A stretch of 52,856 bases of DNA from Pseudonocardia nigra (GTDB taxonomy: Bacteria; Actinomycetota; Actinomycetes; Mycobacteriales; Pseudonocardiaceae). This document shows, piece after piece, positions 42,575-52,098 of the stretch; positions within the stretch are counted from its first letter, which is position 1, and each line of letters starts with the position of its first letter. Both the position numbers and the translations under genes were made by a program. The notes under the pieces were generated by a model. That model was not told the DNA's origin. It saw only the letters and a program-made list of their open reading frames with translations, and ran no database searches. The stretch spans positions 1-52,856 of the forward strand of contig NZ_JAHKRK010000030.1 of NCBI RefSeq assembly GCF_019396355.1. Reading direction: 5' to 3'.

Positions 42575-43459
42575 GTGGAACGACGTCACCTCGAGTACTT
42601 CCTGGCCGTGGTGGACCACGGCGGGTTCAGCGCCGCGGCCAGCGCGCTGCTGGTCGCGCAGCCGTCGCTGTCGCACTCCATCAAGGTGCTCGAGCGCGAG
42701 CTCGGTGCCGAGCTGTTCCACCGCCTGCCGCGCGGGGTGCGCGTCACCGCCGCGGGCGAGGCACTCGTCGACTCGGCCCGCCGCGCGTTGCGGGAGATGG
42801 AGGTCGGCCGCGCCTGCGTGCAGGAGGTCGTCGGTCTCACCGCGGGCAGGCTCGACCTCGTCAGCCTCCCGACCCTGGCCCTCGATCCCCTCGCCGAGGT
42901 CATCGGCCGGTTCCGGCGCGCCCACCCGCAGGTACAGGTGCGCCTGATGCAGTCCGAGCTCGGGGACGACGTGCGCGAGGCGGTACGCAGTGGCGCCGCC
43001 GAGCTCGGGGTCGCCGACACGATGAGCCGGCCGTTCGTGGAGCTCCAGAGCGACTACATCGGCAACCAGGAACTGGTGGTCACATTGCCGCCGGGAACAC
43101 CGGAGCCGAAGACCGGGACGATGAGCATCGATGAGCTGCTCACGCTGGACCTGGTCACCGGCTTCACGGGCACCCTGGTCCGCGACCTGCTCACCAAGGA
43201 AGCCGAACGCCGGGGCGTCGAGCTGTCGGTGGCCGTGGAGGTCGGCCACCGCGAGTCCGCGCTGCACTTGGTGGTGGCCGGCGCGGGCTGCGCCGTGCTA
43301 CCCCGCCCACTGGCCCGGGTCGCCGCGCTCGAGGGTGCCGTGCTGGTGTCGGTGGATCCGGCGCTGAAGCGCGAGATCCATCTCGTCCGCCGCCCTGGAG
43401 TGCTCTCCCCCGCCGCCCGGATCTTCCTCGACATGCTGACTCCCCAAACGGACATATAG
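42575..43459 (+). CDS. LysR-family regulator of the ABC operon
   Basis: A 294-residue LTTR from GTG 42575 behind AGGAGTGCGCC. The DNA-binding helix is RRHLEYFLAVVDHGGFSAAA, ALLVAQPSLSHSIKVLERE, and the effector domain is typical (GRLDLVSLPTLALDPLAEVI, VVAGAGCAVLPRPLARV). It is divergent from the SBP/permease/ATPase operon and lies 101 bases upstream of the third MBL hydrolase, so it may regulate both. Confidence 0.9.
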   Translation: MERRHLEYFLAVVDHGGFSAAASALLVAQPSLSHSIKVLERELGAELFHRLPRGVRVTAAGEALVDSARRALREMEVGRACVQEVVGLTAGRLDLVSLPTLALDPLAEVIGRFRRAHPQVQVRLMQSELGDDVREAVRSGAAELGVADTMSRPFVELQSDYIGNQELVVTLPPGTPEPKTGTMSIDELLTLDLVTGFTGTLVRDLLTKEAERRGVELSVAVEVGHRESALHLVVAGAGCAVLPRPLARVAALEGAVLVSVDPALKREIHLVRRPGVLSPAARIFLDMLTPQTDI

Positions 43460-43560
43460 AGGGCTTCTATCGGCAGGCTCGACATCCGGTCTTTGTCGCG
43501 GACACGGACATGGCGCTCCAATCGAACGGCTTCCCCGCGCAGAATCTGGAGGGCCCATCG

Positions 43561-44574
43561 ATGAGCCTGACCCGACGTTCACTGATCCACGGCTCCCTGT
43601 CGCTGGGCGCCGCCGTGACCGCCGCTCCCCTGCTACCGCAGGTCAGCACAGCGGCGGAGCCTGCCAGCAGCGACGCACGCACCAAGGTCGTCCTGCTCGG
43701 AACCGCGGGGGGTCCCTTCCCCGACAACGGCCGCAGCGGCATCGCCTCCGCACTCGTGGTGGACGGGCAGGCCTATGTCGTCGACGTGGGCCAGGCCGCA
43801 GCCAACCAGGTGTTCAAGGCCGGCCTGCCCTACGACAGCATTCGCGCCGTCCTTGTCAGCCACCTGCACTCCGACCACATCGCCGACCTCTACAACCTGG
43901 TGTGGCTCAACTGGAAACCCCGCCGTGGTGGTGAGGTGGCCACCCCCATCGAGGTGTTCGGCCCGGGTCGGGCAACCGGTCTGCCGGAGAAGTCCGGCGG
44001 CGGCCAGGTGGCGACCGTGAACCCGGAGAACCCGACACCGGGCACGGTCGACTACTTCGCGTCGTGCGTCGCGGCCACGGCCTATGACGTCAACGAGCGG
44101 ATGCGGGACACCGAGCGGCCGGACATCCGAACGGTCTTCCGCGCACACGACATCACGGTTCCGGCGGTCGGCGCGGGACCCCACGGGCCGTACGCTCCGC
44201 CGGTGGAACCGTGGGTCGTCTTCGAGGACGACCGGGTGCGCGTGAGCGCGATCCTGGTGGACCACCCCCCGGTGTACCCGTCGTTCGCGTTCCGCTTCGA
44301 CACCGCGGACGGCGCCGTGGTGTTCAGCGGAGACACCGCGCGTTCGGACAACCTCGTCCGGCTCGCCCGCGACGCCGACGTCCTCGTCCACGAAGTGATC
44401 GACATCGACTACTTCACCGACCAGCAGATCCCCCCGAAGCAGCTGGCACACCTGCGGGACTCGCACACCGACGTCGCTGATGTCGGCGCGATCGCCGAAG
44501 CGGCGGGCGCGCGAACACTGGTGTTGAACCATCTGGTGCCGGCCGACGTGGACGCGATTTCGGACGCGACATAG
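43561..44574 (+). CDS. Exported metallo-beta-lactamase-fold hydrolase, paralogue 3 (C-terminally truncated)
   Basis: A 337-residue protein from ATG 43561 behind GGAGGGCCCATCG; an ATG at 43510 is less likely. The start encodes a Tat-like leader, SLTRRSLIHGSLSLGAAVTA, so this paralogue is probably exported, unlike the other two. Metal motifs are kept: SHLHSDHIADLYN, VDHPPVYPSFAFRFD, SGDTARSDNLVRLA and VLNHLVPAD. It ends at TAG 44572-44574, where homologues have a Trp (VWRG or VWLS). The expected tail follows in another frame, so about 35 residues are lost. All metal ligands lie before the truncation, so activity might survive. Substrate unknown. Confidence 0.8.
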   Translation: MSLTRRSLIHGSLSLGAAVTAAPLLPQVSTAAEPASSDARTKVVLLGTAGGPFPDNGRSGIASALVVDGQAYVVDVGQAAANQVFKAGLPYDSIRAVLVSHLHSDHIADLYNLVWLNWKPRRGGEVATPIEVFGPGRATGLPEKSGGGQVATVNPENPTPGTVDYFASCVAATAYDVNERMRDTERPDIRTVFRAHDITVPAVGAGPHGPYAPPVEPWVVFEDDRVRVSAILVDHPPVYPSFAFRFDTADGAVVFSGDTARSDNLVRLARDADVLVHEVIDIDYFTDQQIPPKQLAHLRDSHTDVADVGAIAEAAGARTLVLNHLVPADVDAISDAT

Positions 44575-44686
44575 CGCCGCAACGCAGCAGGGCTTCTCCG
44601 GCACGGTCGTCATCGGCCGGGACCTCCTGGAGGTCGCCGTGGTCTCCGGCACGAACCACCCGGGTTCCGGTGGGAAGCCGTCGTGA
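44575..44686 (+). pseudogene. Lost 3' end of the third MBL hydrolase
   Basis: Reading from 44585 in the shifted frame gives GFSGTVVIGRDLLEVAVVSG up to TGA 44684-44686, which matches the last strand of paralogues 1 and 2 (FAGPVFVPDDLEVISF). A TGG-to-TAG change and a missing two bases (or one extra) near 44590 together separate it from the main frame. Confidence 0.7.
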
Positions 44687-44704
44687 CGGGAGCGTCTCCA
44701 GCCG

Positions 44705-45502
44705 TCAATCGGGCGGCGCGCCCGCGTCCGGCGGGCGCCTGCCCACGGTGATCCCACCGTCGACGACCAGCACGTGTCCGACCACGTAGGACGCCGCGTC
44801 GGAACACAGCCACACCGCGGCATCAGCGATCTCCTCGGGCTCGGAGGCGCGGCCGACCGGCTCCGCGGCCAGCGCCGCCCGGGCCCACTCCGGGTTCTCG
44901 GCCATCGACTGGCGGGTCATGCCGGTGAGCGTGAATCCCGGGGCAATCGCGTTGACCCGGATTCCCGCCGGCGCATGCTCGATCGCCGCGACCTTGGTCA
45001 GCCCGACGACGCCCGCCTTGGACGCCGCGTACGCACCGAGGGTCGCGTTGCCGGTGATCCCGGCGACCGAGGCGGTGTTGACGATGGAGCCGAAACCCTG
45101 GCGGGCCATCAGCTCCAGCTCGTAACGCAGGCAGAGGAACACGCTGGTGAGGTTCACGGCGATCGTGCGGTCCCAGTCGGCCTTCGCCATCGCGTTGATC
45201 GGCCCCGCGGCGCCGGAGATCCCGGCGTTGTTGTGGGCGAAGTCCAGCCGCCCGTACCGGTCGGCGATCGTGGCGATCAGCTGTCGCACGTCGCTCTCCT
45301 CCGCGACGTCCACCCGGTGTCCTTGCGCGGTCCCCCCGTCGCGGGTGATGTGATCGGCGGTCGCCTCGGCCCCGGCCGCGTCGATATCGGCGAGCACGAC
45401 GGTGGCCCCGCGCCGGGCGAAGGCCAGGGCACTCGCCCGGCCGATCCCGGATGCGGCCCCGGTCACCAGCGCCACCCGGCCCGTCATGTCCTGCCCGGTC
45501 AT
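44705..45502 (-). CDS. Classical short-chain dehydrogenase/reductase (SDR), last gene of the operon
   Basis: A 265-residue SDR. The cofactor motif is VALVTGAASGIGRASALAFA, NNAG is followed by ISGAAGP, catalytic Ser-Tyr-Lys lies in NTASVAGITG through YAASKAGVVGLTK, and VDGG sits near the C-terminus. The acidic residue after the second strand (VVLADID) favours NAD(H). The start ATG overlaps the upstream SDR stop (ATGA). It probably oxidises or reduces a hydroxy/keto intermediate of the pathway encoded by this operon. Confidence 0.9.
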   Translation of the reverse strand: MTGQDMTGRVALVTGAASGIGRASALAFARRGATVVLADIDAAGAEATADHITRDGGTAQGHRVDVAEESDVRQLIATIADRYGRLDFAHNNAGISGAAGPINAMAKADWDRTIAVNLTSVFLCLRYELELMARQGFGSIVNTASVAGITGNATLGAYAASKAGVVGLTKVAAIEHAPAGIRVNAIAPGFTLTGMTRQSMAENPEWARAALAAEPVGRASEPEEIADAAVWLCSDAASYVVGHVLVVDGGITVGRRPPDAGAPPD

Positions 45503-46341
45503 CGGGGCGACTCCGCCAGCCCGATCGACTGCTTCCAGGTGGCCACCGACTCCTCCTCGGTCCTACCGCTCTCCTCGGCGACGGCCTGCACCGCGTCGAT
45601 CCCGACCAGCCTCCGCACGGGAAAGGCCCGCCCGTCGGTGATCGCCTCCAGCACGGCGTCGGCGACGTCCTGGGGGTCGCCCGCCCCCGCCACGGCGGCG
45701 GCCACGGCTGCCTCCATCGCCTCCCGGAACGGCGCGTACGGCCCCTCCTCCCGAAGGGAGCCGCTCTCGCGCCTGCGCCGGTTGTCCAGGATGCTCGTGG
45801 CGAAGAACCCCGGATCGAGCTGCCGGACGCGGACACCGAACGGCTCCACCTCCACGGCGAGCCCCTCGCTCGCCACCCCCAACGCGTGCTTGCTGGCCGC
45901 GTAGGACCACGTCATCGGGCGGCCGGGCAGGCACGCGTCCACCGAACCGATGTTCACGATCACACCGCGGCCGCGCGCACGCATGCCCGGCAACGCTGCC
46001 CGGATCACCTGCAGCGGACCGAAGAAGTTGGTGTCGAACAGGCGGCGCAGGTCCGGCTCGGGCAGCGCCTCCATGGCGCCGAACATCCCGATCCCGGCGT
46101 TGTTGACGAGCACGTCGAGCGGCGCCGCTGCCGCCACCGCCTCGGCGACCGATCCCGCATCGGTGACGTCGAGCCGGAGCACGTGCACGTCCAGCCCGTC
46201 CGCGGCCATCCGGTGCAGCTCCGGCGCGCGTTCCGGCGACCGGACACCGGCGTGGACCCGGTAACCGTGGCGGGCCAGGGTGTGCACGACGCGCAGTCCG
46301 ATCCCGCTGGAGCAGCCGGTGACCAGTGCGGCGGCGCTCAT
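45499..46341 (-). CDS. Short-chain dehydrogenase/reductase
   Basis: A 280-residue SDR from ATG 46341, overlapping the aminotransferase stop (ATGA). It has ALVTGCSSGIGLRVVHTLAR, LVNNAGIGMFGAME, and catalytic Ser, Tyr and Lys in NIGSVDACLPG and SYAASKHALG. VHAGVRSPER after the second strand suggests NADP(H). The longer C-terminal part (PQDVADAVLEAITDGRAFPV) resembles the retinol-dehydrogenase/oxidoreductase-type SDRs. The substrate is unknown. Confidence 0.9.
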   Translation of the reverse strand: MSAAALVTGCSSGIGLRVVHTLARHGYRVHAGVRSPERAPELHRMAADGLDVHVLRLDVTDAGSVAEAVAAAAPLDVLVNNAGIGMFGAMEALPEPDLRRLFDTNFFGPLQVIRAALPGMRARGRGVIVNIGSVDACLPGRPMTWSYAASKHALGVASEGLAVEVEPFGVRVRQLDPGFFATSILDNRRRRESGSLREEGPYAPFREAMEAAVAAAVAGAGDPQDVADAVLEAITDGRAFPVRRLVGIDAVQAVAEESGRTEEESVATWKQSIGLAESPR

Positions 46342-47705
46342 GACACCAGCTCGGACACGCACTCGTCGAACACCTCGGTGTGCGTGTCCACGTCGGACTC
46401 CGTGGTCGCCGGGCACATCAGCGCCATGTTGTGGAAGGGGGTCAGCAGGACACCGCGGTTGAGCAGGTGCAGGTGGATCGCCGCCTCCAGTCGCGGCGCG
46501 CGGAACCGCTTCGCCTCCCCGCCGTCACGCGGCGCGCGCGGGCTGAACAGGTACTCCACCCGCGCCCCGATGCGCGTGATGTGCCAGGGCAGCGCGTGGT
46601 CGGCCACCACTCTCGCGACGCCGTGCTCGAACCGCTCGGCCAGTGCGCTCATGTACGCGTACGCCTCATCGGTCATCACCTGCTCGAGCGTCGCCCGCAG
46701 CGCCCGCAGGGTCAGGGCGTTGGCGACGAGCGTGCCGCCGAACCCGGCGTGGCTGATCCGGTAGTCGTCCTTGGCCGTGTACCGCTCGAACGCAGCGGCC
46801 ACTTCGGCGGTCATGCCGTACACGGCGGCGGGGATGCCCCCGGCGAGCGACTTGCCGAGCACGAACAGGTCGGGGTCCAGGCCGTGGGCCCGGGTGTAGC
46901 CGCCGGGGCCGGTGGAGATCGTGTGGGTCTCGTCGATGATCAGCAGTGTGCCGGTGCTGCGTGTGAGGTCGCGCAGCGCCTCGTGGAAGCCCGGTTCGGC
47001 AGGCACCATGCCGACGTTGGTCAGCACCGGCTCGGTCAGCACGCAGGCGACGTCCCGCGCGGCGAGTGCTCGTTCGAGCGCCGGGAGGTCGTTGAACTCC
47101 ACCACGGCCGTGGTGCGTTCCAGATCGACCGCGTTGCGGGCGACGCCGGGCTGCGGAACCATCCGACCGTCCTGCAGGGATACCTGGGTCTCGTCGACCG
47201 AGCCGTGGTACTTCCCGTTGAACACCAGCACCTTGTCCCGGCCGGTCATCACGCGCGCGATGCGGATGGCGAACCGGTTGGCGTCGGTCGCCGACGTCGC
47301 CAACTGCCAGTACGGCAGCCCGAAGCGGCGCGTCAGCTCCTCGCCGACGGCGATCGCGTCCGCGGTGGGCAGCATCGTGGTCGATCCGTTGCCGGCCTGC
47401 TCGGCGATCGCGTCGGCCACTGCACGATTGGCGTGTCCGAACATCGCGCCGGTGTCGCCGAGGCAGAAGTCGGCGTAGGAGTTCTCGTCGACGTCGGTCA
47501 GCTGCGCGCCGCGAGCGGCGGAGAGGTACACCGGGTACGGCGTCGGCCAGTTGGCCATCCAGTGCAGCGGTACGCCACGCGGCATCGAGCTGCGGCCACG
47601 CTCGTTGAGGAGCCGCGACCTCGGGTGGCTCTGCTCGAACCGCAACGTCTCCTTCTCGAGCATTGAGTCCACCCGAGCCGGATCGACTCCGTACTCCCCG
47701 CTCAC
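46338..47705 (-). CDS. Class III aminotransferase, glutamate-1-semialdehyde aminomutase-like
   Basis: A 455-residue PLP enzyme from GTG 47705, overlapping the next aminotransferase stop (GTGA). PLP-site landmarks: [36 protein letters not shown] (Asp that binds the pyridine nitrogen) and [19 protein letters not shown] (Schiff-base Lys). The overall layout, including [20 protein letters not shown] and [10 protein letters not shown], is closest to GSA-aminomutase-like aminotransferases. A biosynthetic HemL role is unlikely because the gene sits in an oxidation operon with an ALDH. An amine or beta-amino-acid transaminase is a better fit. Confidence 0.85.
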   Translation of the reverse strand: MSGEYGVDPARVDSMLEKETLRFEQSHPRSRLLNERGRSSMPRGVPLHWMANWPTPYPVYLSAARGAQLTDVDENSYADFCLGDTGAMFGHANRAVADAIAEQAGNGSTTMLPTADAIAVGEELTRRFGLPYWQLATSATDANRFAIRIARVMTGRDKVLVFNGKYHGSVDETQVSLQDGRMVPQPGVARNAVDLERTTAVVEFNDLPALERALAARDVACVLTEPVLTNVGMVPAEPGFHEALRDLTRSTGTLLIIDETHTISTGPGGYTRAHGLDPDLFVLGKSLAGGIPAAVYGMTAEVAAAFERYTAKDDYRISHAGFGGTLVANALTLRALRATLEQVMTDEAYAYMSALAERFEHGVARVVADHALPWHITRIGARVEYLFSPRAPRDGGEAKRFRAPRLEAAIHLHLLNRGVLLTPFHNMALMCPATTESDVDTHTEVFDECVSELVS

Positions 47706-49009
47706 AGCGACCGCACCGCCTCGACCACTCCGGCGACGAGCGTGTCCGCCTGCGCCTCGGACAGCACCAGCGGGGGCGACATGACGATCGTCGGACCGGA
47801 GGCGCGGACCAGCACCCCGCGGTCGCGGGCGGCGTCGGCGACCGGGGTGGCATCGTCGATGTCGAGCTCGACACCGAAAGCCATGCCGACACCACGCACC
47901 TCGAACACGCGCGGGTCCCCGTCGAGTACGCGCAGTCCCTCGACGATCCGGGCGCCGAGGGCACGGGCGCGCTCCAGCAGGCCCTCGGACTCGATCAAGT
48001 CGATGTTGGCCAGCGAGACGGCCGCGCCCACCGGGTGCCCGTTGTAGGTGAAGCCGTGCTTGAAGGTCGTTCCGTCGAGCATGGACTTCACCCGCCCGCC
48101 GATCAGTACCGCCCCCATCGGCACGTACCCGCTGGACAGGCCCTTTGCCGTCACCACGATGTCCGCGTCGATGCCGTAGTGCTCAGCGCCGAACCAGTGG
48201 CCGAGCCTGCCGAACGCGGTCACGATCTCGTCGAGGATCAGCAGGATCCCGTGCCTGCGCAGCACCTCCTGCACGCGCTCCCAGTAGCCGGGCGGCGGTG
48301 GCACCATGCCGCCGACGCCGAGCAGCGGCTCACCGATGAACGCCGCGATCCGCTCCGCCCCGATCTCGGCGATGGTCTGCTCGAGCTCGGCCACCAGCAC
48401 ATCCGTGGCGTCGGCACCGAGCCGCTTGCCGTGCGGCTTGCTCAGGTGGACGAAGCCCGGGTTGAGGGGCCCGAAGCCCTCGTGGAAGACGGGCAGCCCG
48501 GTGGCGGCGAGCGACGCCGACCCCACCCCGTGGTAGGCGCCCAGCCGGGAGAGGACCACCGTCCGCTCCGGCCGGCCCTGCGCGTGCCAGGCCAGCCGGG
48601 CCAGCTTGATGGCCGTCTCGTTCCCCTCCGACCCGCCGTTGGTGAAGAACACCGTGTCCAGGCCGGGGGGCGAGATCTCGACCAGCCGCGTGGCCAGGTT
48701 GATCGCGGGCGCGTTGGAGAGGTTCCAGAAGGACGCGTAGAACTCCAGCGTCCGCATCTGCTCCGCGGCGACGTCGGCGAGCTCGGCCCTGCCGTGCCCG
48801 ACAGCGCACTGCCACAGGCCGCAGGTGCCGTCCACGTACTCCCTGCCATGGACGTCGCGCAGCAGCGCGCCCTGCGCACTCGCCACGACGAACGGTGGGG
48901 CCGCGCGGCCCACCACCGCATGGGGATGGAGCAGGTGGGCCTGGTCCAGCCGGCTCAGCTCGGCGGCGCTGCGCGCGCCGACGTCGCTCGGACTCAGGGT
49001 GTTCGTCAT
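47702..49009 (-). CDS. Class III omega-aminotransferase
   Basis: A 435-residue PLP enzyme from ATG 49009 behind GGAG; GTG 49015 overlaps the ALDH stop and is an alternative start. Motifs: [60 protein letters not shown] and [20 protein letters not shown] (Lys). The pattern matches omega-amino-acid:pyruvate and putrescine-type transaminases. It converts a primary amine to an aldehyde that the upstream aldehyde dehydrogenase can oxidise. The two aminotransferases overlap, which is unusual and suggests two successive or alternative amine substrates. Confidence 0.9.
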   Translation of the reverse strand: MTNTLSPSDVGARSAAELSRLDQAHLLHPHAVVGRAAPPFVVASAQGALLRDVHGREYVDGTCGLWQCAVGHGRAELADVAAEQMRTLEFYASFWNLSNAPAINLATRLVEISPPGLDTVFFTNGGSEGNETAIKLARLAWHAQGRPERTVVLSRLGAYHGVGSASLAATGLPVFHEGFGPLNPGFVHLSKPHGKRLGADATDVLVAELEQTIAEIGAERIAAFIGEPLLGVGGMVPPPPGYWERVQEVLRRHGILLILDEIVTAFGRLGHWFGAEHYGIDADIVVTAKGLSSGYVPMGAVLIGGRVKSMLDGTTFKHGFTYNGHPVGAAVSLANIDLIESEGLLERARALGARIVEGLRVLDGDPRVFEVRGVGMAFGVELDIDDATPVADAARDRGVLVRASGPTIVMSPPLVLSEAQADTLVAGVVEAVRSL

Positions 49010-49011
49010 GA

Positions 49012-50457
49012 TCACTCCAACCCGATCCACACACTCTTGACTTCGGTGTAGTCCTCGATCGCTTCGGTGCCCATCTCGCGGCCCCAACCGCTGGCCTTCA
49101 TGCCGCCCCACGGCGCGGCCGGATCGATGCCGGCGACCATGTTCACGCGCACGCATCCGGCGTGGATCCGATCGGCGAGGTGGTGCGCCGTCGCCAGGTC
49201 CCGGGTCCACACCGAGGCCGCCAGCCCGTACTCCGAGTCGTTGACCCGCGCCGCCACCTCGTCGAGATCGTCGAAGGGCATGACGGTGAGCACCGGGCCG
49301 AAGATCTCCTCGCGAGCGATCCGCATCCCGTCGTCGGCATCGGCGAAGACGGTGGGCAGGTAGAAGCTGCCGCGTGCGAGCGGCCCCGCCGCCCTGGCTC
49401 CACCGGTGAGCAGCGCCGCCCCCTGCTCGACGCCGCTGCGCACGTAGCCGTCCACCCGCGACAGGTGCTCCTCGCCGACCACCGGGCCCATCTGCGTGTC
49501 CGGGTCCTGGCCGGGTCCGAGCTGCACGGCGGCGGCGGCCTTGGCGAGCCGCTCAGCGAACTCCTCGTACCGCGGGCGGGCGACGTAGAAGCGGGACGAC
49601 GCCGCGCACACCTGCCCGGAGTTCTGGATGCCGCTCTGCAGGTTGCCCGCCACGGCACGTTCGAGGTCGGCGTCGCCGACGATCACGCTCGCGGCCTTGC
49701 CGCCGAGCTCCAACGACAGCCGCTTGAGGTTGCCCGCCGAGCCACGGACGATGCTGCGTCCGACCTCGGTGGAACCGGTGAAGGACACCTTGTCGACGCC
49801 GTCGTGCTCGACCAGCGCGCGGCCGGCTTCCGGACCCCCGGTCACGACGTTGACCACACCCGGAGGAAAGCCCGCTTCGATGAAGATCCGGGCAAGGCGC
49901 AACGCGGTCAGCGGCGTCTGCTCCGCCGGCTTGAGCACCACGGTGTTGCCGCACGCCAGGGCGGGTGCGAGCTTCCACGCGGCGATCAGCAACGGGAAGT
50001 TCCACGGCGTGATCAGGCCGCAGACGCCCACCGGTACGCGCCTGGTGTAGTTCAACGCGTCCGCGCGCGAGTGCGCCGGCGCCCGGCCATCGATCTTCGT
50101 GCACCAGCCCGCGTAATACCGGAAGTGCTCGACGGCGCCGGCGACACTCACGTTGCGCGCGATCCGCAGCGGCTGGCCCTGGTCGCGGGTTTCGAGGACG
50201 GCGATCTCCTCGGCGTCGCGCTCGAGCAGGTCGGCGACGCGCCACAGCAACCGCGCGCGCTCGCTCGGCGACATGCGCGCCCATTGCGGATCACCGAGGG
50301 CGTCGCGGGCTGCGGTCACCGCCGCGTCGATGTCGGTGGCACCGCCGTCGGGGACCACCCCGATCGTCTCGCCGTTCGTGGGATCGACGGTCACGAACGT
50401 CGCGCCGGAGTCCGACGCTCGCCAGCCACCGCCGATGAGGTTCTGACCGGCCTCCAT
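49012..50457 (-). CDS. NAD(P)-dependent aldehyde dehydrogenase, first gene of the amine operon
   Basis: A 481-residue ALDH from ATG 50457 behind GGAGGGTGCG. It has the cofactor/core motif [40 protein letters not shown], catalytic Glu in [13 protein letters not shown] and catalytic Cys in [34 protein letters not shown] and the [13 protein letters not shown] motif complete the family. The length is standard. It probably oxidises the aldehyde made by the downstream aminotransferase to a carboxylate in the cytoplasm. Its promoter carries a multi-half-site palindrome. Confidence 0.93.
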   Translation of the reverse strand: MEAGQNLIGGGWRASDSGATFVTVDPTNGETIGVVPDGGATDIDAAVTAARDALGDPQWARMSPSERARLLWRVADLLERDAEEIAVLETRDQGQPLRIARNVSVAGAVEHFRYYAGWCTKIDGRAPAHSRADALNYTRRVPVGVCGLITPWNFPLLIAAWKLAPALACGNTVVLKPAEQTPLTALRLARIFIEAGFPPGVVNVVTGGPEAGRALVEHDGVDKVSFTGSTEVGRSIVRGSAGNLKRLSLELGGKAASVIVGDADLERAVAGNLQSGIQNSGQVCAASSRFYVARPRYEEFAERLAKAAAAVQLGPGQDPDTQMGPVVGEEHLSRVDGYVRSGVEQGAALLTGGARAAGPLARGSFYLPTVFADADDGMRIAREEIFGPVLTVMPFDDLDEVAARVNDSEYGLAASVWTRDLATAHHLADRIHAGCVRVNMVAGIDPAAPWGGMKASGWGREMGTEAIEDYTEVKSVWIGLE

Positions 50458-50468
50458 CGCACCCTCCG

Positions 50469-50495
50469 CGTTACCGTGTACGTAACGTGCGTTAC
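50469..50495. promoter_or_regulatory. Three-half-site palindromic operator upstream of the ALDH operon
   Basis: CGTTAC (50469-50474), GTAACG (50482-50487) and CGTTAC (50490-50495) form two overlapping dyads: a near-fused GTAACG-TG-CGTTAC and a spaced CGTTAC-N7-GTAACG. The element starts 12 bases upstream of the ALDH start codon and covers the leader next to its Shine-Dalgarno sequence, a typical repressor position (TetR or GntR type). The GntR remnant at about 51.8-52.0 kb might once have been its regulator. Confidence 0.6.
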
Positions 50496-50599
50496 AGAAG
50501 ACGAGCATATGACGTGGCGGGTGCAGACGTAAAGAGTCGAGGGGAAGTCCTCGCGGGCGGAGGCACCGCGAGGCGATGATCGAACGACGGTGGCGAGGC

Positions 50600-50800
50600 G
50601 TTGCCCGGAGCTGCGGGCTCTCACCACCGTCGTCGCCCGCGATCGCCGTCAGCCGGGTCGCGAGCCGGACGTGAACGGCCTCGTCGCCGAACCCGCCGCG
50701 CACGTGGATCCCGGCATTCCATCGGAGTCGATCCCGAACGGCACCGACATCGCGGGGTTGCCGGTGACGTCGGCCGGCTCACCATCGAGCACCAGGTACT
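50600..50800 (-). pseudogene. Degenerate C-terminal remnant of an amidase-signature enzyme
   Basis: One minus-strand frame carries DVTGNPAMSVPFGIDSDGMP (about 50718-50775), the conserved Asn-Pro-Ala segment near the end of amidases. The expected continuation GIHVRGGFGDEAVHVRLATR appears in a different frame (about 50640-50720). Upstream to about 51160 there is no clear amidase sequence, and I see nothing else there. It is a frameshifted and truncated relic, so the assignment rests on short motifs. Confidence 0.45.
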
Positions 50801-51168
50801 TGCCGGCGTGCGTCACCAGGCCGTCCCGCGGTCGACGCCGTCGCCCGGTGCGGCGGCCAGGGTGGTGGCGAGCCGGGGTCGCCCCTCCCGTGGGGTGCGG
50901 GCCCGCAAGTACCAGTGCAGCCGCTCGGCGAGCAGGAGGCCGCACCCGGGTCGCTCGACCTCGGGCTCGCCCGAGCCACAGCCGCCGCATGATCGTCGAT
51001 GTCCGCTCACCGGCAACGGACTGTCGGGTTCGTCCCGCGGTGAGCTCGGGTGAGCCCGCCTCCCCATTCCTCCGGCTGTCGGCAGGTGGCGGCCGCCCCT
51101 TACCGCGTACAGGATCGACGGTGACCGGCGCGACTGGTTCGGTCATCCACCACGAACGGAGCGTCCAC

Positions 51169-51753
51169 GTGCAGATCGTCTACACCTTCACCCGCGTCGC
51201 CGTGACCGTACGACGGTGGTTCGAGATTGGTACCGCTGCGGAGATGGAACACGGCGCCCGCCTCGAGTTGGCACTGCTCGCGCAGCAGCCGCACCGCGGA
51301 ACCGAGTCCGCGGCGCAGCGGACGGTCGTGGACCAGACGTTCTGGCGGGCGGACATCTTCGGACGACTCGACCGGCCCGATGCCCCGTACAGCGCCGCCC
51401 ACTTCCACTCCCGATTCGACGGCGTCGAGCCGTGCGGACGGGAGTGGTCCGGGGACCTGACCGCGAACCCATGGGCGTGGCTCACCGATCAGCTGGAGCA
51501 TCTCGAGGACCGGCTGGCCGGCGCCGGGTTCGACCCGGGACTGGCCGCCGACGACGGGAACGACCTCCGGGAGCTGGTTCCCCGGATCGTGGCGTCGGCC
51601 CGGGAGCTCGGCCCTGAGGTCCCGCTGACCCGCGACGAGGAGTTCCGCCTCACCCGAGACGCCGCCGAACGCGTCCGGCGCATGCTCGACATCGTCGAGG
51701 ATCAGACGCGGATCGACCGCGAGCACATCGCGCCATGGCTACAGCAGGTCTGA
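51169..51753 (+). CDS. Hypothetical protein, 194 residues
   Basis: GTG 51169 follows GGAG at a good distance (GGAGCGTCCAC). The protein is charged and mostly helical after an N-terminal beta segment (YTFTRVAVTVRRWFEIGT). Sequence such as HFHSRFDGVEPCGREWSGDL, WAWLTDQLEHLEDRLAG and PLTRDEEFRLTRDAAERVRR looks like a genuine coding frame. I do not recognise the family; it has no membrane segment or catalytic signature. It stands between amidase and GntR remnants. Confidence 0.6.
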   Translation: MQIVYTFTRVAVTVRRWFEIGTAAEMEHGARLELALLAQQPHRGTESAAQRTVVDQTFWRADIFGRLDRPDAPYSAAHFHSRFDGVEPCGREWSGDLTANPWAWLTDQLEHLEDRLAGAGFDPGLAADDGNDLRELVPRIVASARELGPEVPLTRDEEFRLTRDAAERVRRMLDIVEDQTRIDREHIAPWLQQV

Positions 51754-51799
51754 AAAACCCCAGCCGGTGCCGGACCGAACCGGGCCCGGGGTGGCCTGG

Positions 51800-52040
51800 T
51801 CGAGCACCTCGGTGCGAACTCCACCTGACGCCAGGTCATCTCGGCGATCCCGGGGACGTGCCCGGTCGAGCGGATCATCTGCTCAGCGCCCACGTTCAGA
51901 TGCAGGCTGCTCACGAGCGGTCGCACGAAGTTCACATGAGTACCGGAACCATGACGTCGGTGGGCGATCCCGTCGTTCTCCAGCTGGCCAAGCGCCGCAC
52001 GCACGGTCACTCCGGCCGGCCACTACGGTGTCGGGTGCTC
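51800..52040 (-). pseudogene. Remnant of a GntR-family regulator
   Basis: A short minus-strand frame (starting near 52010) reads MTVRAALGQLENDGIAHRRH followed by GSGTHV, the recognition helix and wing of a GntR winged helix, then LVSSLHLNVGAEQMIRSTG, the start of a UTRA-type effector domain. The first half of the DNA-binding domain is missing or shifted (RLAEEHP upstream in another context), and the UTRA domain is lost. A relic of a HutC-like regulator is likely. Confidence 0.5.
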
Positions 52041-52098
52041 CTCGGCGAGCCGGATCGCGCCCGCGGCGCCGAACCCGCCCCCACGCGGTGGGGTCCGG

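Noticed and set aside
46338..47705. HemL (heme biosynthesis) assignment for the first aminotransferase
   Set aside because: It lies in an ALDH/SDR operon and lacks any heme gene neighbour. Similarity to GSA aminomutase is general to this class.
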